Shown in pieces: positions 43,624 to 52,590 of a stretch of DNA of 64,000 bases. The stretch comes from Bacteroidales bacterium M3 (GTDB lineage Bacteria > Bacteroidota > Bacteroidia > Bacteroidales > Muribaculaceae). The stretch spans positions 8,855 to 72,854 of the forward strand of contig LUJN01000038.1 in assembly GCA_001689445.1 (NCBI GenBank), written 5' to 3'. The notes beneath the pieces are model-generated. The model saw nothing but the letters and a program-made list of their open reading frames with translations, was not told the origin of the DNA and searched no databases. The position numbers were made by a program, and so were the translations under genes. Every line of letters starts with the position of its first letter. The first letter of the stretch is position 1.

Positions 43624-46600
43624 GTGAGAAAAATCCTGTACATAGTGCTTTCGGCTCTCCTCGCGGCAATGGCGTTCCAGTCATGCTCCACGAGGAAAAA
43701 CACCGCCGCGTCGCGCGCCTACCAGGCGTTCACGACGCGCTACAACGTCTACTTCAACGGCGACGAGCACTACAAGGAGACCCTCAAGGAGATGGAAAAG
43801 ACCTACGAGGACGACTACAGCCGCACTCTCATATTCATGCACCCTGCCGAGGCAAAGGCCGACCCAAAGGCCACGCAGCCGTCGGGCGACTTCACCCGCT
43901 CAATCGAGAAGGCGCAGAAAGCCATACAGCTCCACTCTATCAAGAAACGACCCAAGAAAAAGAGCGGCCGCAACAACGACCCCAAGTACAAGGCATGGCT
44001 GAAGCGCGACGAGTACAACCCCTTCCTCCACAATGCATGGATGATGATGGGACGCAGCCAGTTCAACAACGGCGATTTTCTCGGCGCGGCATCGACATTC
44101 TACTACACCTCGCGCCACTTCAACTGGCTTCCCGCCACTGTCACCGAGGCCCGGCTGTGGCAGGCACGCAGCTACATCTCAATGGGATGGCTCTACGAGG
44201 CCGAGAACATCATGCGGCAGGTCAAGGAAGCCGATCTCACAAACGGCACTCTGCGCGGGCTTTACAACTACGTATACGGAGACCTTTACGTCCATATGCA
44301 CGAGTACGACAAAGCCGTCCCCTACCTCACCGAGGCGATGGCCCACGCCAAGGGCACGCAGAAGACGCGCATCAGCTTCCTGCTCGGGCAGGTCTACTCG
44401 CTCCTCGGGCGCAAACAGGATGCCTACCAGGCATTTGGGAAAGCCGCCAAGGCGAGCGGCGCCCCCTACCGCACACAGTTTAACGCCCGCATCAAGCAGA
44501 GCGAGGTCTATCAAGGGGAGAATATCGAGCCGGAGGTAAAGGCCCTGCGGCGCATGACCCGCTATGACCGCAACAAGGAGTACCTCGACCAGATATATTA
44601 CGCCATCGGCAACCTTTATCTCTCGCGCCGCGACACGACCCGCGCCATCGAGAACTACGAGCTTGCCATCGAGAAGAGCACCCGCAACAATATCGACAAG
44701 GCCATCGCCCAGATAACCCTCGGCGAGCTGTTCTTTGCCCAACACCGCTACGACAAGGCGCAGCCCTGCTATGCCGAGGCTGTACCCCTGCTCCCTGATA
44801 CCTACCCGGGCTACGAGCAGCTAAAACGCCGCTCCGACGTGCTCGACGAGCTAGCGGTATATTCCCAGAATGTCACCCTGCAGGACTCCCTGCTGCGTCT
44901 CTCGGCAATGACTCCCGAAGAGCAGCTGGCCGTGGTCAACAAGATAATCGACGACCTGAAGAAAAAGGAGAAGGAGGAGGCCGAGCGTGCCAAGAAAGAG
45001 GAATACCTCGCGCAACAGGAGGCGGCAGGAAACGGCCTGCAGACCGACAACGCCCCGACCACATTCACCCTCAACACCGACGACTCATGGTATTTCTACA
45101 ATAACGCCACCCGCAATGCCGGGCGAACCGACTTCCAAAAGCGTTGGGGCAGCCGACGGCTTGAGGATGACTGGCGACGCCGCAACAAGTCATCGTTTGA
45201 CTTCAACGACTTCGAGGCCCCGGCTGACGGCGAGGAGTCCGACGAGGAAAACCCCGACGATGCAGAAGCCACGTCGGACAACGAAGAGACAAAGAGCGAG
45301 GATAAGGAACTCGCAGCAAAGGAGAATGACCCGCATTTCCCCGAATACTACCTCAAGCAGATACCCAAGACCGACCTTGAACGGCTCACCTCCAACGATG
45401 TCATACAGGAGGGGCTTTACAACATGGGCCTCATACTCAAGGACAAGCTGGAGGACTACCCATCGGCCAACGACGAGTGGCAACGGCTGCTGTCGCGCTA
45501 TCCCGACAATATCTATCGCCTCGACGTATACTACAACCTCTACCTGATGTACATGCGCACGGGACAGACGGCTCTCGCCGACCGTTACCGCCAGCTCATC
45601 CTCAGCGACTTTGCCGACTCCAAGTACGGACAGGCGATGCGCGACCCCGACTATCTCGACAACCTGCGCCGCATGGAGTCGGAGCAGGAACGGCTCTACG
45701 AGCGTGCCTATGACGCCTACCTCGACAACCGCAACGCCCAGGTGCACGCCGCCTACGACGAGATGATGCACAAGTACCCGTTGAGCAAAATCATGCCGAA
45801 GTTCATGTTTATCGACGCGCTCGCCTATGTCACCGAAAACAATCCCGACAAGTTCCGCTCAACCCTCAAGGAACTGCTCGAACGCTACCCCGACACCGAT
45901 ATCACCCCCCTTGCCTCTGCCTATCTCGCAGGTCTCGCAAAGGGACGCAAGCTCAACAGCGGCTCTGGCGGCAACCTGCGCGGCATGATATGGGACATGC
46001 GCCTCGGCAACGACTCCACGGCTGTCGCCGAGGGAGATTCCATCGTCTTTGACCTCAACCCCGCCGATCCGCAGCTGCTCGTGCTCGCCTATCCAACCGA
46101 CTCGGTGTCCCCCAACAAGCTGCTATTTGACATCGCCCGCCACAACTTCACCTCCTACGTGGTCAAGGATTTTGACCTCGAACAGATGAATTTCGGTCGG
46201 CTCGGGATGCTTATCGTCAAGGGATTTGCCAACCTCGACGAGCTGACCCACTACCGCAAGGTGCTCGATGCCGACCGTGCGCTCTCCATCCCGCCGCAGG
46301 TGCGCCCCGTCATGATAAGCGCCAAGAACTTTGAACTATTGCTCCAACAGGGACGTTCACTTGAAGAATACTTCCGTTTTGTCGACGAGAGCAACGCCGC
46401 AGAGGCGGTGCGCACGGCCATCCCCGACGACATCTACGACACCCTTCCCGAGGAGGAGGCCGCCGAAGGGGAGCGCCCCACCCTCGACGACACGGAACCG
46501 GGCGCGCCCAATGCGTCACCCACAAATGTAGGGACGCACCCCGGTGCGTCCGCGACACAGGATTCCGTTCCCGAAGCGTCGCCAACCGATGTAGGGACGC

Positions 46601-46812
46601 GGCGTGACGCGTCTGCAACCCCGGCGGAAAACGGTAACACGCCGACATCCCCGGCAAAACAAACCCCGGCGACAAAACCGACGGCAAAGCCTACTCCGGC
46701 ACCAAAGCCGGCCGCAAAACCCGCGCCAAAGCCGGCGGAAAAACCTGCCGTGCGTCCCGTCCCGCTCCCCTCCTACCCCCAAGGCTCGGAAGGCGACGAG
46801 GAGGAAGAGTAA
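43624..46812 (+). CDS. porW: TPR lipoprotein PorW/SprE (type IX secretion)
   Basis: A 1062-residue lipoprotein (signal ending AMAFQSC, Cys at residue 21) that begins at GTG; no ATG fits the signal peptide. Tetratricopeptide repeats fill most of the first 400 residues, an acidic coiled stretch (KKKEKEEAERAKKEEY) follows, more TPR-like helices lie around 560-700, and the tail is Pro/Ala/Lys-rich. PorW links PorX and the PorKLMN complex to outer-membrane secretion in relatives. The pairing with porX 20 bases downstream supports the call. Two REP palindromes lie in frame in the tail (about residues 960-1000). Confidence 0.85.
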   Translation: MRKILYIVLSALLAAMAFQSCSTRKNTAASRAYQAFTTRYNVYFNGDEHYKETLKEMEKTYEDDYSRTLIFMHPAEAKADPKATQPSGDFTRSIEKAQKAIQLHSIKKRPKKKSGRNNDPKYKAWLKRDEYNPFLHNAWMMMGRSQFNNGDFLGAASTFYYTSRHFNWLPATVTEARLWQARSYISMGWLYEAENIMRQVKEADLTNGTLRGLYNYVYGDLYVHMHEYDKAVPYLTEAMAHAKGTQKTRISFLLGQVYSLLGRKQDAYQAFGKAAKASGAPYRTQFNARIKQSEVYQGENIEPEVKALRRMTRYDRNKEYLDQIYYAIGNLYLSRRDTTRAIENYELAIEKSTRNNIDKAIAQITLGELFFAQHRYDKAQPCYAEAVPLLPDTYPGYEQLKRRSDVLDELAVYSQNVTLQDSLLRLSAMTPEEQLAVVNKIIDDLKKKEKEEAERAKKEEYLAQQEAAGNGLQTDNAPTTFTLNTDDSWYFYNNATRNAGRTDFQKRWGSRRLEDDWRRRNKSSFDFNDFEAPADGEESDEENPDDAEATSDNEETKSEDKELAAKENDPHFPEYYLKQIPKTDLERLTSNDVIQEGLYNMGLILKDKLEDYPSANDEWQRLLSRYPDNIYRLDVYYNLYLMYMRTGQTALADRYRQLILSDFADSKYGQAMRDPDYLDNLRRMESEQERLYERAYDAYLDNRNAQVHAAYDEMMHKYPLSKIMPKFMFIDALAYVTENNPDKFRSTLKELLERYPDTDITPLASAYLAGLAKGRKLNSGSGGNLRGMIWDMRLGNDSTAVAEGDSIVFDLNPADPQLLVLAYPTDSVSPNKLLFDIARHNFTSYVVKDFDLEQMNFGRLGMLIVKGFANLDELTHYRKVLDADRALSIPPQVRPVMISAKNFELLLQQGRSLEEYFRFVDESNAAEAVRTAIPDDIYDTLPEEEAAEGERPTLDDTEPGAPNASPTNVGTHPGASATQDSVPEASPTDVGTRRDASATPAENGNTPTSPAKQTPATKPTAKPTPAPKPAAKPAPKPAEKPAVRPVPLPSYPQGSEGDEEEE
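46528..46614. repeat. Two REP palindromes inside porW
   Basis: GTAGGGACGCACC... at 46528-46551 and GTAGGGACGCGGC... at 46591-46614, each GTAG plus a GGACGC/GCGTC(C/T) palindrome, in the same orientation and exactly 63 bases (21 codons) apart. They encode related peptide units, ASPTNVGTHPGASAT and ASPTDVGTRRDASAT. The same family lies downstream of amt. Confidence 0.6.
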
Positions 46813-46832
46813 AACCCTAAAACACCGACACG

Positions 46833-48374
46833 ATGAGCACCCACAAAATCCTATGGGCCGACGATGAGATAGACCTCCTGAAGCCCCACATAATGTTCCT
46901 GAAAAACAAAGGCTATGACGTGGTGACCGTCAACAACGGGCGCGACGCCCTGGAGATGGTCGACAACGGCACATACGACCTCATTATCCTCGACGAGAAC
47001 ATGCCGGGGCTCACCGGCCTTGAGACCCTGTCGCGCATCAAGCAGTCGGCTCCCCACGTCCCGGTCATCATGATTACCAAGAGCGAGGAGGAGAACATCA
47101 TGAACCAGGCCATCGGCAACAAGATTGCCGACTACCTAATCAAGCCGGTCAACCCCCACCAAATACTGCTCTCCATAAAGAAAAACCTCCACTCCGAACA
47201 GCTCGTCTCGCAGCAGGCCACGTCCGACTACCAGCAGGAATTTGCCCGCATCACGTCGCTCATCAACGACTCCTACACCATCAAGGACTGGTATGAGCTT
47301 TACAGCAAGCTCGTGTTCTGGGAACTACAGCTCGCCACAGCCGACACCAACATGGACGAACTGCTCGACATGCAGAAGATAGAGGCCAACGCCGCCTTTG
47401 CCAAGTGGGTCAAGCGCAACTACGAGAAATGGGTCACCGGCGACGAGCACCCGCTGATGAGCCACGAGTTGTTCAAGACCAAGGTGTTCCCGCTGCTCGA
47501 CAACGGCGACAAGGTGTTCTTTATCCTCATCGACAACTTCCGCCTCGACCAGTGGCGCGTCGTCAAGCCCATATTGTCGGAATACTTCACCTTCGACGAG
47601 GACCTCTACTGCTCCATACTCCCCACCGCGACACAATATGCCCGCAACGCCATCTTCTCGGGGCTTATGCCGTTGCAGATAGCCCGCATGTTCCCCGACC
47701 TGTGGGTCGACGAGGAGTCGGAGGAGGGGAAAAACCTCAACGAGTCCCCGCTCATCGCCACGCAGTTTGAGCGCTACCGCCGCCGCTGCCGCTTCTCCTA
47801 CAACAAGATAAACGACTCCGTGGCGGGCGAGAAATTCCTACAGAACTTCTCCAACCTCGCCGACAACGACCTCAACGTCGTGGTGCTCAACTTTGTCGAC
47901 ATGCTATCCCATGCCCGCACCGAGTCCAAGATGATACGCGAGCTGGCCTCCAACAACGCCGCCTACCGCTCGCTCACCGAATCGTGGTTTCGCCACTCCA
48001 GCGCCATCGAGCTGTTCCGCCGCATAGCCGAGAAAGGCTACAAGATAGTCCTTACCACCGACCACGGCTCAATCCGCGTCGACAACCCGATAAAGGTTGT
48101 GGGCGACCGCAACACCAACACCAACCTCCGCTACAAGGTCGGCAAGTCACTGAGCTACAACCCCAAGCAGGTCTACGAGATAAAGAAGCCCGAACTTTAC
48201 GGACTCCCCTCCCCCAACGTCTCCTCGACCTATGTCTTCGCCTCGGGCCGCGACTTCTTCGCCTACCCCAACAACTACAACTACTACGTCCAGTACTACA
48301 CCGACACCTTCCAACACGGCGGCATATCCCTCGAGGAAATGATAGTCCCCATCATCACCCTCTCCCCAAAATAA
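46833..48374 (+). CDS. porX: PorX: response regulator with PglZ domain (type IX secretion)
   Basis: A 513-residue protein with an N-terminal receiver domain (phospho-acceptor Asp54 in IILDENMPG, DD at 10-11, conserved Lys in ITKSEEE) and a C-terminal alkaline-phosphatase-like PglZ domain with FILIDNFRLDQW, VLNFVDMLSHAR and LTTDHGS metal-site segments. PorX, with PorY, controls type IX secretion in Bacteroidota and is a zinc-dependent phosphodiesterase acting on nucleotides. No DNA-binding domain. Cotranscribed with porW. Confidence 0.95.
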   Translation: MSTHKILWADDEIDLLKPHIMFLKNKGYDVVTVNNGRDALEMVDNGTYDLIILDENMPGLTGLETLSRIKQSAPHVPVIMITKSEEENIMNQAIGNKIADYLIKPVNPHQILLSIKKNLHSEQLVSQQATSDYQQEFARITSLINDSYTIKDWYELYSKLVFWELQLATADTNMDELLDMQKIEANAAFAKWVKRNYEKWVTGDEHPLMSHELFKTKVFPLLDNGDKVFFILIDNFRLDQWRVVKPILSEYFTFDEDLYCSILPTATQYARNAIFSGLMPLQIARMFPDLWVDEESEEGKNLNESPLIATQFERYRRRCRFSYNKINDSVAGEKFLQNFSNLADNDLNVVVLNFVDMLSHARTESKMIRELASNNAAYRSLTESWFRHSSAIELFRRIAEKGYKIVLTTDHGSIRVDNPIKVVGDRNTNTNLRYKVGKSLSYNPKQVYEIKKPELYGLPSPNVSSTYVFASGRDFFAYPNNYNYYVQYYTDTFQHGGISLEEMIVPIITLSPK

Positions 48375-48430
48375 ATGCGTAAAAAATCGCGGGTGTAACA
48401 TACGTTATCCCCCGATAACATTGCAGTGGC

Positions 48431-48438
48431 TATATTTG
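48431..48438 (+). promoter_or_regulatory. -7 element of the 48.5-kb envelope gene pair
   Basis: A perfect TATATTTG 31 bases before the start of the next gene; -33 element weak. Confidence 0.4.
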
Positions 48439-48469
48439 CGGCATTATAACCCTAAAAATAGCTATTGCC

Positions 48470-49186
48470 ATGTTACGACCAATCGCCATGTTTCTCATTG
48501 CCGCCATCGCCGCAATGCCACTCTCTGCCAAAAAGAAAAAAGAGGAATCCAAGGAGGACAAATACGCCGACTATTACATAGAGGCATATCTCAAGGATGG
48601 GTCGGTGATAAAGGGGTATAACCGCACCAACTTCACAGGCGGCGCAGAGCAGCTGGAAATCAGCGCGGCTCCAAAGGGGAAAGCCGACCGATACGACAGC
48701 GAGCTTGTGGACTCCATCGTGTTCCCGCCATCCGACACCGGCCAACGCCGTGTCGTGTGGGAGACCATGTATGCCCAGCCATGGATGATGAAAGGGCTTT
48801 TCAACCGCAAGAACATGTCAAAACATCCGCAATTCCTTCGCCGCATCTACATCGGTGAAAATATCAAAGCCTATACAATGCCCTATATCGACAAGACGCA
48901 GGCTGCAAACGGCATAGGGGGAATGACAACCATAAACACACTCCGCACAAAATACTACTTCCGTCCGCTGACCACCGACACCGCCCGCTGCTATTGGGCC
49001 GACATGGGCGGTATCATGATCGGTTTCGGCAAAGGTTTTGACAAGGTTATGAAAGACTATCCCGAAATCATAAAGATGCGCAAGGACAAGGTATTCTCCA
49101 AGAAAGAGTTTCTCAACGACCCGACAATCATCCTGCCGCATATCGACGCCGTTATCGGCGAGCGCAAAAACGCCACCGACAAATAA
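48470..49186 (+). CDS. Exported protein, unknown function
   Basis: A 238-residue protein with a signal peptide ending MPLSAK, then a Lys/Glu-rich stretch. The middle includes a strand pattern (YYIEAYLKDGSVIKGYNR) seen in small beta domains. No catalytic motif recognised. Eight bases separate it from the next envelope gene, and both look periplasmic or outer-membrane, so they probably form one unit. Confidence 0.7.
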   Translation: MLRPIAMFLIAAIAAMPLSAKKKKEESKEDKYADYYIEAYLKDGSVIKGYNRTNFTGGAEQLEISAAPKGKADRYDSELVDSIVFPPSDTGQRRVVWETMYAQPWMMKGLFNRKNMSKHPQFLRRIYIGENIKAYTMPYIDKTQAANGIGGMTTINTLRTKYYFRPLTTDTARCYWADMGGIMIGFGKGFDKVMKDYPEIIKMRKDKVFSKKEFLNDPTIILPHIDAVIGERKNATDK

Positions 49187-49193
49187 TATCACT

Positions 49194-49838
49194 ATGCATA
49201 AACACAAAGTTTTGTTGTCGACGTTGCTCGTGGCACTCCTCATCGCGTTGGAGTGCCACGCGACAACGCCCGACTCGATAAGAGGCAACCACAACGGCAA
49301 AATGATCCCTGTAGATGTCGAGCAGATAGTATTCCCGCGTGGCACACGCCTCTTTCGCCTGTCGGCCTCGATGTTCAACAACCGAGTTGTCTCGGGCGAC
49401 GACTCGCGCCTCATCTTCCCCTACATCAACTTCAACACCGACTTTTCCCTGCTTGAAAAAAGTTGGGGCAGCCTTGGTGGCGGCTTTATACTGGCTTATG
49501 CCAAATACTCCTTCCCCGCAGTCTCCCGACATGAAAACAGCCTCATCGTAGGCCCCACATTCTCATACCACCGCAACCTGTGCAGCCGCACAGAGCTGTA
49601 TGCCGAATTGAAAGGCGCGGTCGACATCGGTTTGATTTTCGATAAGGAAGGCTCATGGAACAACCGGCGTCTCAACACATTCAATTATGCCATCTCCGTT
49701 GGTGTCAACCGTATGCTCTCCGACCGCTTCGGCCTATTTGCCCAGACAGGCTGGGGCAACACATGGCTCACCATCGGCATCATCTATCGTCCCTCCCGCT
49801 CATATCTCGGTCAATTCTACGGCCCCACAGCAAAATAA
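49194..49838 (+). CDS. Probable outer-membrane beta-barrel protein
   Basis: A 214-residue exported protein (signal peptide about residues 1-22, ending CHA) with repeated amphipathic strands of the kind found in small outer-membrane barrels (GGGFILAYAKYSFPAVS, SLIVGPTFSYHRN, GLFAQTGWGNTWLTIGIIYRP). Function unknown. Partner of the preceding exported protein. Confidence 0.68.
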   Translation: MHKHKVLLSTLLVALLIALECHATTPDSIRGNHNGKMIPVDVEQIVFPRGTRLFRLSASMFNNRVVSGDDSRLIFPYINFNTDFSLLEKSWGSLGGGFILAYAKYSFPAVSRHENSLIVGPTFSYHRNLCSRTELYAELKGAVDIGLIFDKEGSWNNRRLNTFNYAISVGVNRMLSDRFGLFAQTGWGNTWLTIGIIYRPSRSYLGQFYGPTAK

Positions 49839-49873
49839 TCCTCCACCAGCAGGGACGCGGCATAAATTTACGG

Positions 49874-49965
49874 TATACCTGAAATATCTCACAAAAACAC
49901 AATTTATTTCATCTATACATGAAATAAATGCTATATTTGCGATATATTTCATCTATACCTAAAAT
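49874..49965. promoter_or_regulatory. Three iterons at 40-base spacing around a promoter
   Basis: TATAC(C/A)TGAAAT or close variants occur at 49874, 49914 and 49954, each exactly 40 bases from the next; the last two share a longer TTTCATCTATAC lead. A perfect TATATTTG -7 element (49932-49939) lies between the second and third copies. The arrangement suggests cooperative repressor binding on one face of the DNA ahead of the AAA ATPase gene. Confidence 0.5.
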
Positions 49966-49970
49966 TAGAC

Positions 49971-51200
49971 ATGAACACAATCCCTCCTATAATCCACCGC
50001 CGCGACACTTATATTGAAAGATTGCGTCCCTTTATGCGCACCCCTATTGTAAAGGTATTGGTCGGGGGACGGCGTGTAGGCAAAAGCTACATCCTTTTCC
50101 AACTCATGGAGCTTATAACAGACGATGAGCCGAATGCAAACATAATATACATCAACAAGGAGGATATCACCTTTGTGGATATCACCGACTATAGGACACT
50201 GCATGACTATATTGTACCACGCCTTAAAGAGGACAGCCGCAACTACATCTTCATTGACGAGATACAGGAGATTGCCGACTTCAAGCTCGCCATCCGCTCC
50301 CTGGCCCTCAACGAAAGAAACGACATCTACATCACGGGCAGCAACTCAAAGATATTCTCATCCGATATAGCGAATGCCCTGGGGGGACGCTACATCGAGC
50401 AACGGGTCTACAGCCTCTCATACCCGGAATTTCTTGAATTTCACCGACTGCCTGACGATGATGCCTCCCTTGAGCAATACATCCACTTCGGAGGACTCCC
50501 CTACCTCATCCACCTGCCTATGAACGAGCCTGTGGTGATGGAATACCTCCAGAGCATATACTCGACAATCGTGCTGCGCGATGTCATTCAGCGCAAGAAT
50601 ATACGCAACACCTCTTTTCTTGACCAACTGTTACGTTTTATCTCCAACAACATAGGCAGCCTATTTTCGGCAAAAAGCATAAGTGATTTCCTAAAAAGCC
50701 AAAATGTGAAAATATCCCCCGCTCTCGTCATCGAGTATGCCGATGCACTGACTGACGCATTCATTATAGACAAGGTGGGCAGATATGACATTGCCGGCAA
50801 ACGATTTTTTGAGCGGGGTGAGAAATTCTATTTTGAGAATCTTGGAATCCGCAATGTCATATCGGGCTACAAGTGGGGCGACCGAGGCAAGCGGATGGAA
50901 AATATCGTGTACAACCACCTATTGTATTGCGGCTACAAGGTCGCAATCGGCAATCTCGGCGCGACCGAGATTGACTTTATAGGCACGCGCGGCAACGAGA
51001 CCATATACATACAGGTCGCCGCCGAGCTGTCATCGCCTCAGACCATATCGCGGGAATTTGGCAATCTGCTGATGATAAAGGACAACTACCCGAAGATTGT
51101 AGTGTCAGGTGAAAAATCATTTGAAAACACCTATTCAGGAATCCAACATCTCTATATCCGGGACTTCCTGACATCTACCTTAACTCCCCAAATGGCATAA
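49971..51200 (+). CDS. AAA ATPase with DUF4143 domain
   Basis: A 409-residue protein: Walker A GGRRVGKSYI near residues 28-37, Walker B YIFIDEIQEI near 92-101, the GSNSKIFS sensor-like segment, and a C-terminal DUF4143 nuclease-like domain containing GDRGKRMENIVYNHLLYCGYKV and GATEIDFIGTRGNETIYIQVAAEL, where E, D and Q-x-A resemble a degenerate PD-(D/E)xK site. Such proteins are common in gut Bacteroidota with no settled role. Base composition is lower in GC than neighbouring genes, which suggests transfer. Confidence 0.88.
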   Translation: MNTIPPIIHRRDTYIERLRPFMRTPIVKVLVGGRRVGKSYILFQLMELITDDEPNANIIYINKEDITFVDITDYRTLHDYIVPRLKEDSRNYIFIDEIQEIADFKLAIRSLALNERNDIYITGSNSKIFSSDIANALGGRYIEQRVYSLSYPEFLEFHRLPDDDASLEQYIHFGGLPYLIHLPMNEPVVMEYLQSIYSTIVLRDVIQRKNIRNTSFLDQLLRFISNNIGSLFSAKSISDFLKSQNVKISPALVIEYADALTDAFIIDKVGRYDIAGKRFFERGEKFYFENLGIRNVISGYKWGDRGKRMENIVYNHLLYCGYKVAIGNLGATEIDFIGTRGNETIYIQVAAELSSPQTISREFGNLLMIKDNYPKIVVSGEKSFENTYSGIQHLYIRDFLTSTLTPQMA

Positions 51201-51310
51201 TCGACATAGGCATATGCCATCAGCTTGATTGCCCCTAAATCCTACAAACCTATAATATACCTGACCGGTGAAAATTTGCGTCACAGTACTTTTATTTATA
51301 AATTAATGAC

Positions 51311-51318
51311 TAATTTTG
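51311..51318 (+). promoter_or_regulatory. -7 element of tsaE
   Basis: A perfect TAATTTTG 24 bases before tsaE; no clear -33. Confidence 0.38.
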
Positions 51319-51341
51319 TGTAAACAAGAGATTTTCCCGAT

Positions 51342-51779
51342 ATGGAAACGACAATCACTATACACTCCTTAGGGGAGATTAACGAGGCGGCCCGCAAGTT
51401 TGTGGAGCAGATGGGCGACGAGACTGTCTATGCCTTCTACGGGCCTATGGGCGCGGGCAAGACAACATTTATCAACGCCCTGTGCCGCGCACTCGGCGTC
51501 AACGAGGATCCGACAAGCTCGCCGTCATTCTCCATCATAAACGAGTACCGCTCCGACACAACCGCCGAGCTTATCTACCACTTTGACCTCTATCGCCTTG
51601 AGTCGATTGACGAGGCGTTTGATATCGGAGTGGAGGACTACTTCGACTCCGGCGCGCTCTGCCTGCTCGAATGGCCAGAGCGCATTGAGGATATCCTCCC
51701 CGATGACACCGTGCGGGTCAATATCGAGCTACTCGACGACGATTCGCGCCGCCTGACGGTCAACACCCCGGCCGAATGA
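51342..51779 (+). CDS. tsaE: tRNA threonylcarbamoyladenosine biosynthesis ATPase TsaE
   Basis: A 145-residue ATPase with Walker A FYGPMGAGKTTF (about residues 32-43), SSPSFSIINEY and HFDLYRLES-DEAFDIG, ending LLEWPERIED. It works with TsaB and TsaD to make t6A37 on ANN-decoding tRNAs. Overlaps birA by ATGA, so the two are translationally coupled. Confidence 0.95.
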   Translation: METTITIHSLGEINEAARKFVEQMGDETVYAFYGPMGAGKTTFINALCRALGVNEDPTSSPSFSIINEYRSDTTAELIYHFDLYRLESIDEAFDIGVEDYFDSGALCLLEWPERIEDILPDDTVRVNIELLDDDSRRLTVNTPAE

Positions 51780-52522
51780 CGCGCCCGCAATTCATAAGGC
51801 TCAACACCGCCGACTCGACCAACTCCTACCTCGCGGAGATAGCCGCCACGTCGCCCCACGGCACAGTGGTGAGCGCGACCGAGCAGTCGGCGGGACGCGG
51901 CCAGCGCGGCAACTCATGGGAGTCGGAGCCGGGCAAGAACTTGACATTCTCCATCCTTCTCCATCCCGCCCACATCGAAGCCCGCGAGCAGTTTGCCATC
52001 TCCGAGGCTGTGTCGGTGGCTATCGTCGAGGTGCTGCGGCAGCATATCCCCGACAATCCTGTCACAATCAAGTGGCCCAACGATATCTACGTCGGCGACC
52101 GCAAGATATGCGGCATACTCATCGAGAACTCGCTCACAGGCACCGGAATATCACATTCCATTGCAGGGATAGGGATAAACGTCAACCAGGCTGAATTCCG
52201 CTCCGATGCGCCCAATCCCGTTTCGTTGCTGAATGTCACTGGCACGGAGACCGACCTCGACGCGCTGTTAATAGAGGTATGCTGCGAGATACTCTCCACG
52301 TTTGACACCTTGTGCCGCCGCTCGATGCTCCACCATCTCCACCGCCGCTACCTGTCTATGATGTGGCGTGCCGACGGCTATCACCCCTACACCGACGCGG
52401 CCACCGGCGCACGGTTTTCGGCGATGATAACCGACGTGCTGCCCGACGGCACGCTCTGCCTCCTCGACCCCAACGGCCTCCAACGCCAATACGCCTTCAA
52501 GGAGGTTGCGGCGATATTGTAA
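51776..52522 (+). CDS. birA: Biotin--protein ligase, catalytic type
   Basis: A 248-residue enzyme that activates biotin with ATP and attaches it to carboxylase carrier lysines. GRGQRGNSW (biotinyl-AMP loop), KWPNDIYVGDRKICGILIE and GIGINVNQ are present. It has no N-terminal winged helix, so it cannot act as the repressor of biotin synthesis. Coupled to tsaE by a four-base overlap. Confidence 0.94.
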   Translation: MTRPQFIRLNTADSTNSYLAEIAATSPHGTVVSATEQSAGRGQRGNSWESEPGKNLTFSILLHPAHIEAREQFAISEAVSVAIVEVLRQHIPDNPVTIKWPNDIYVGDRKICGILIENSLTGTGISHSIAGIGINVNQAEFRSDAPNPVSLLNVTGTETDLDALLIEVCCEILSTFDTLCRRSMLHHLHRRYLSMMWRADGYHPYTDAATGARFSAMITDVLPDGTLCLLDPNGLQRQYAFKEVAAIL

Positions 52523-52588
52523 CATTACTATCATAGCCATAATAGCTATTACAGCTATAATAGCCTTAACAGCAATAGCACCCTTTAA
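52523..52588. repeat. ATAGCTATT-type degenerate repeat
   Basis: Loose repeats of a roughly 9- to 10-base unit around ATAGCTATT / ATAATAGCC, starting one base after the birA stop and ending just before the next ATG. Same style and position (operon 3' end) as the arrays after lpd and purD, with a different unit. Confidence 0.5.
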
Positions 52589-52590
52589 CA

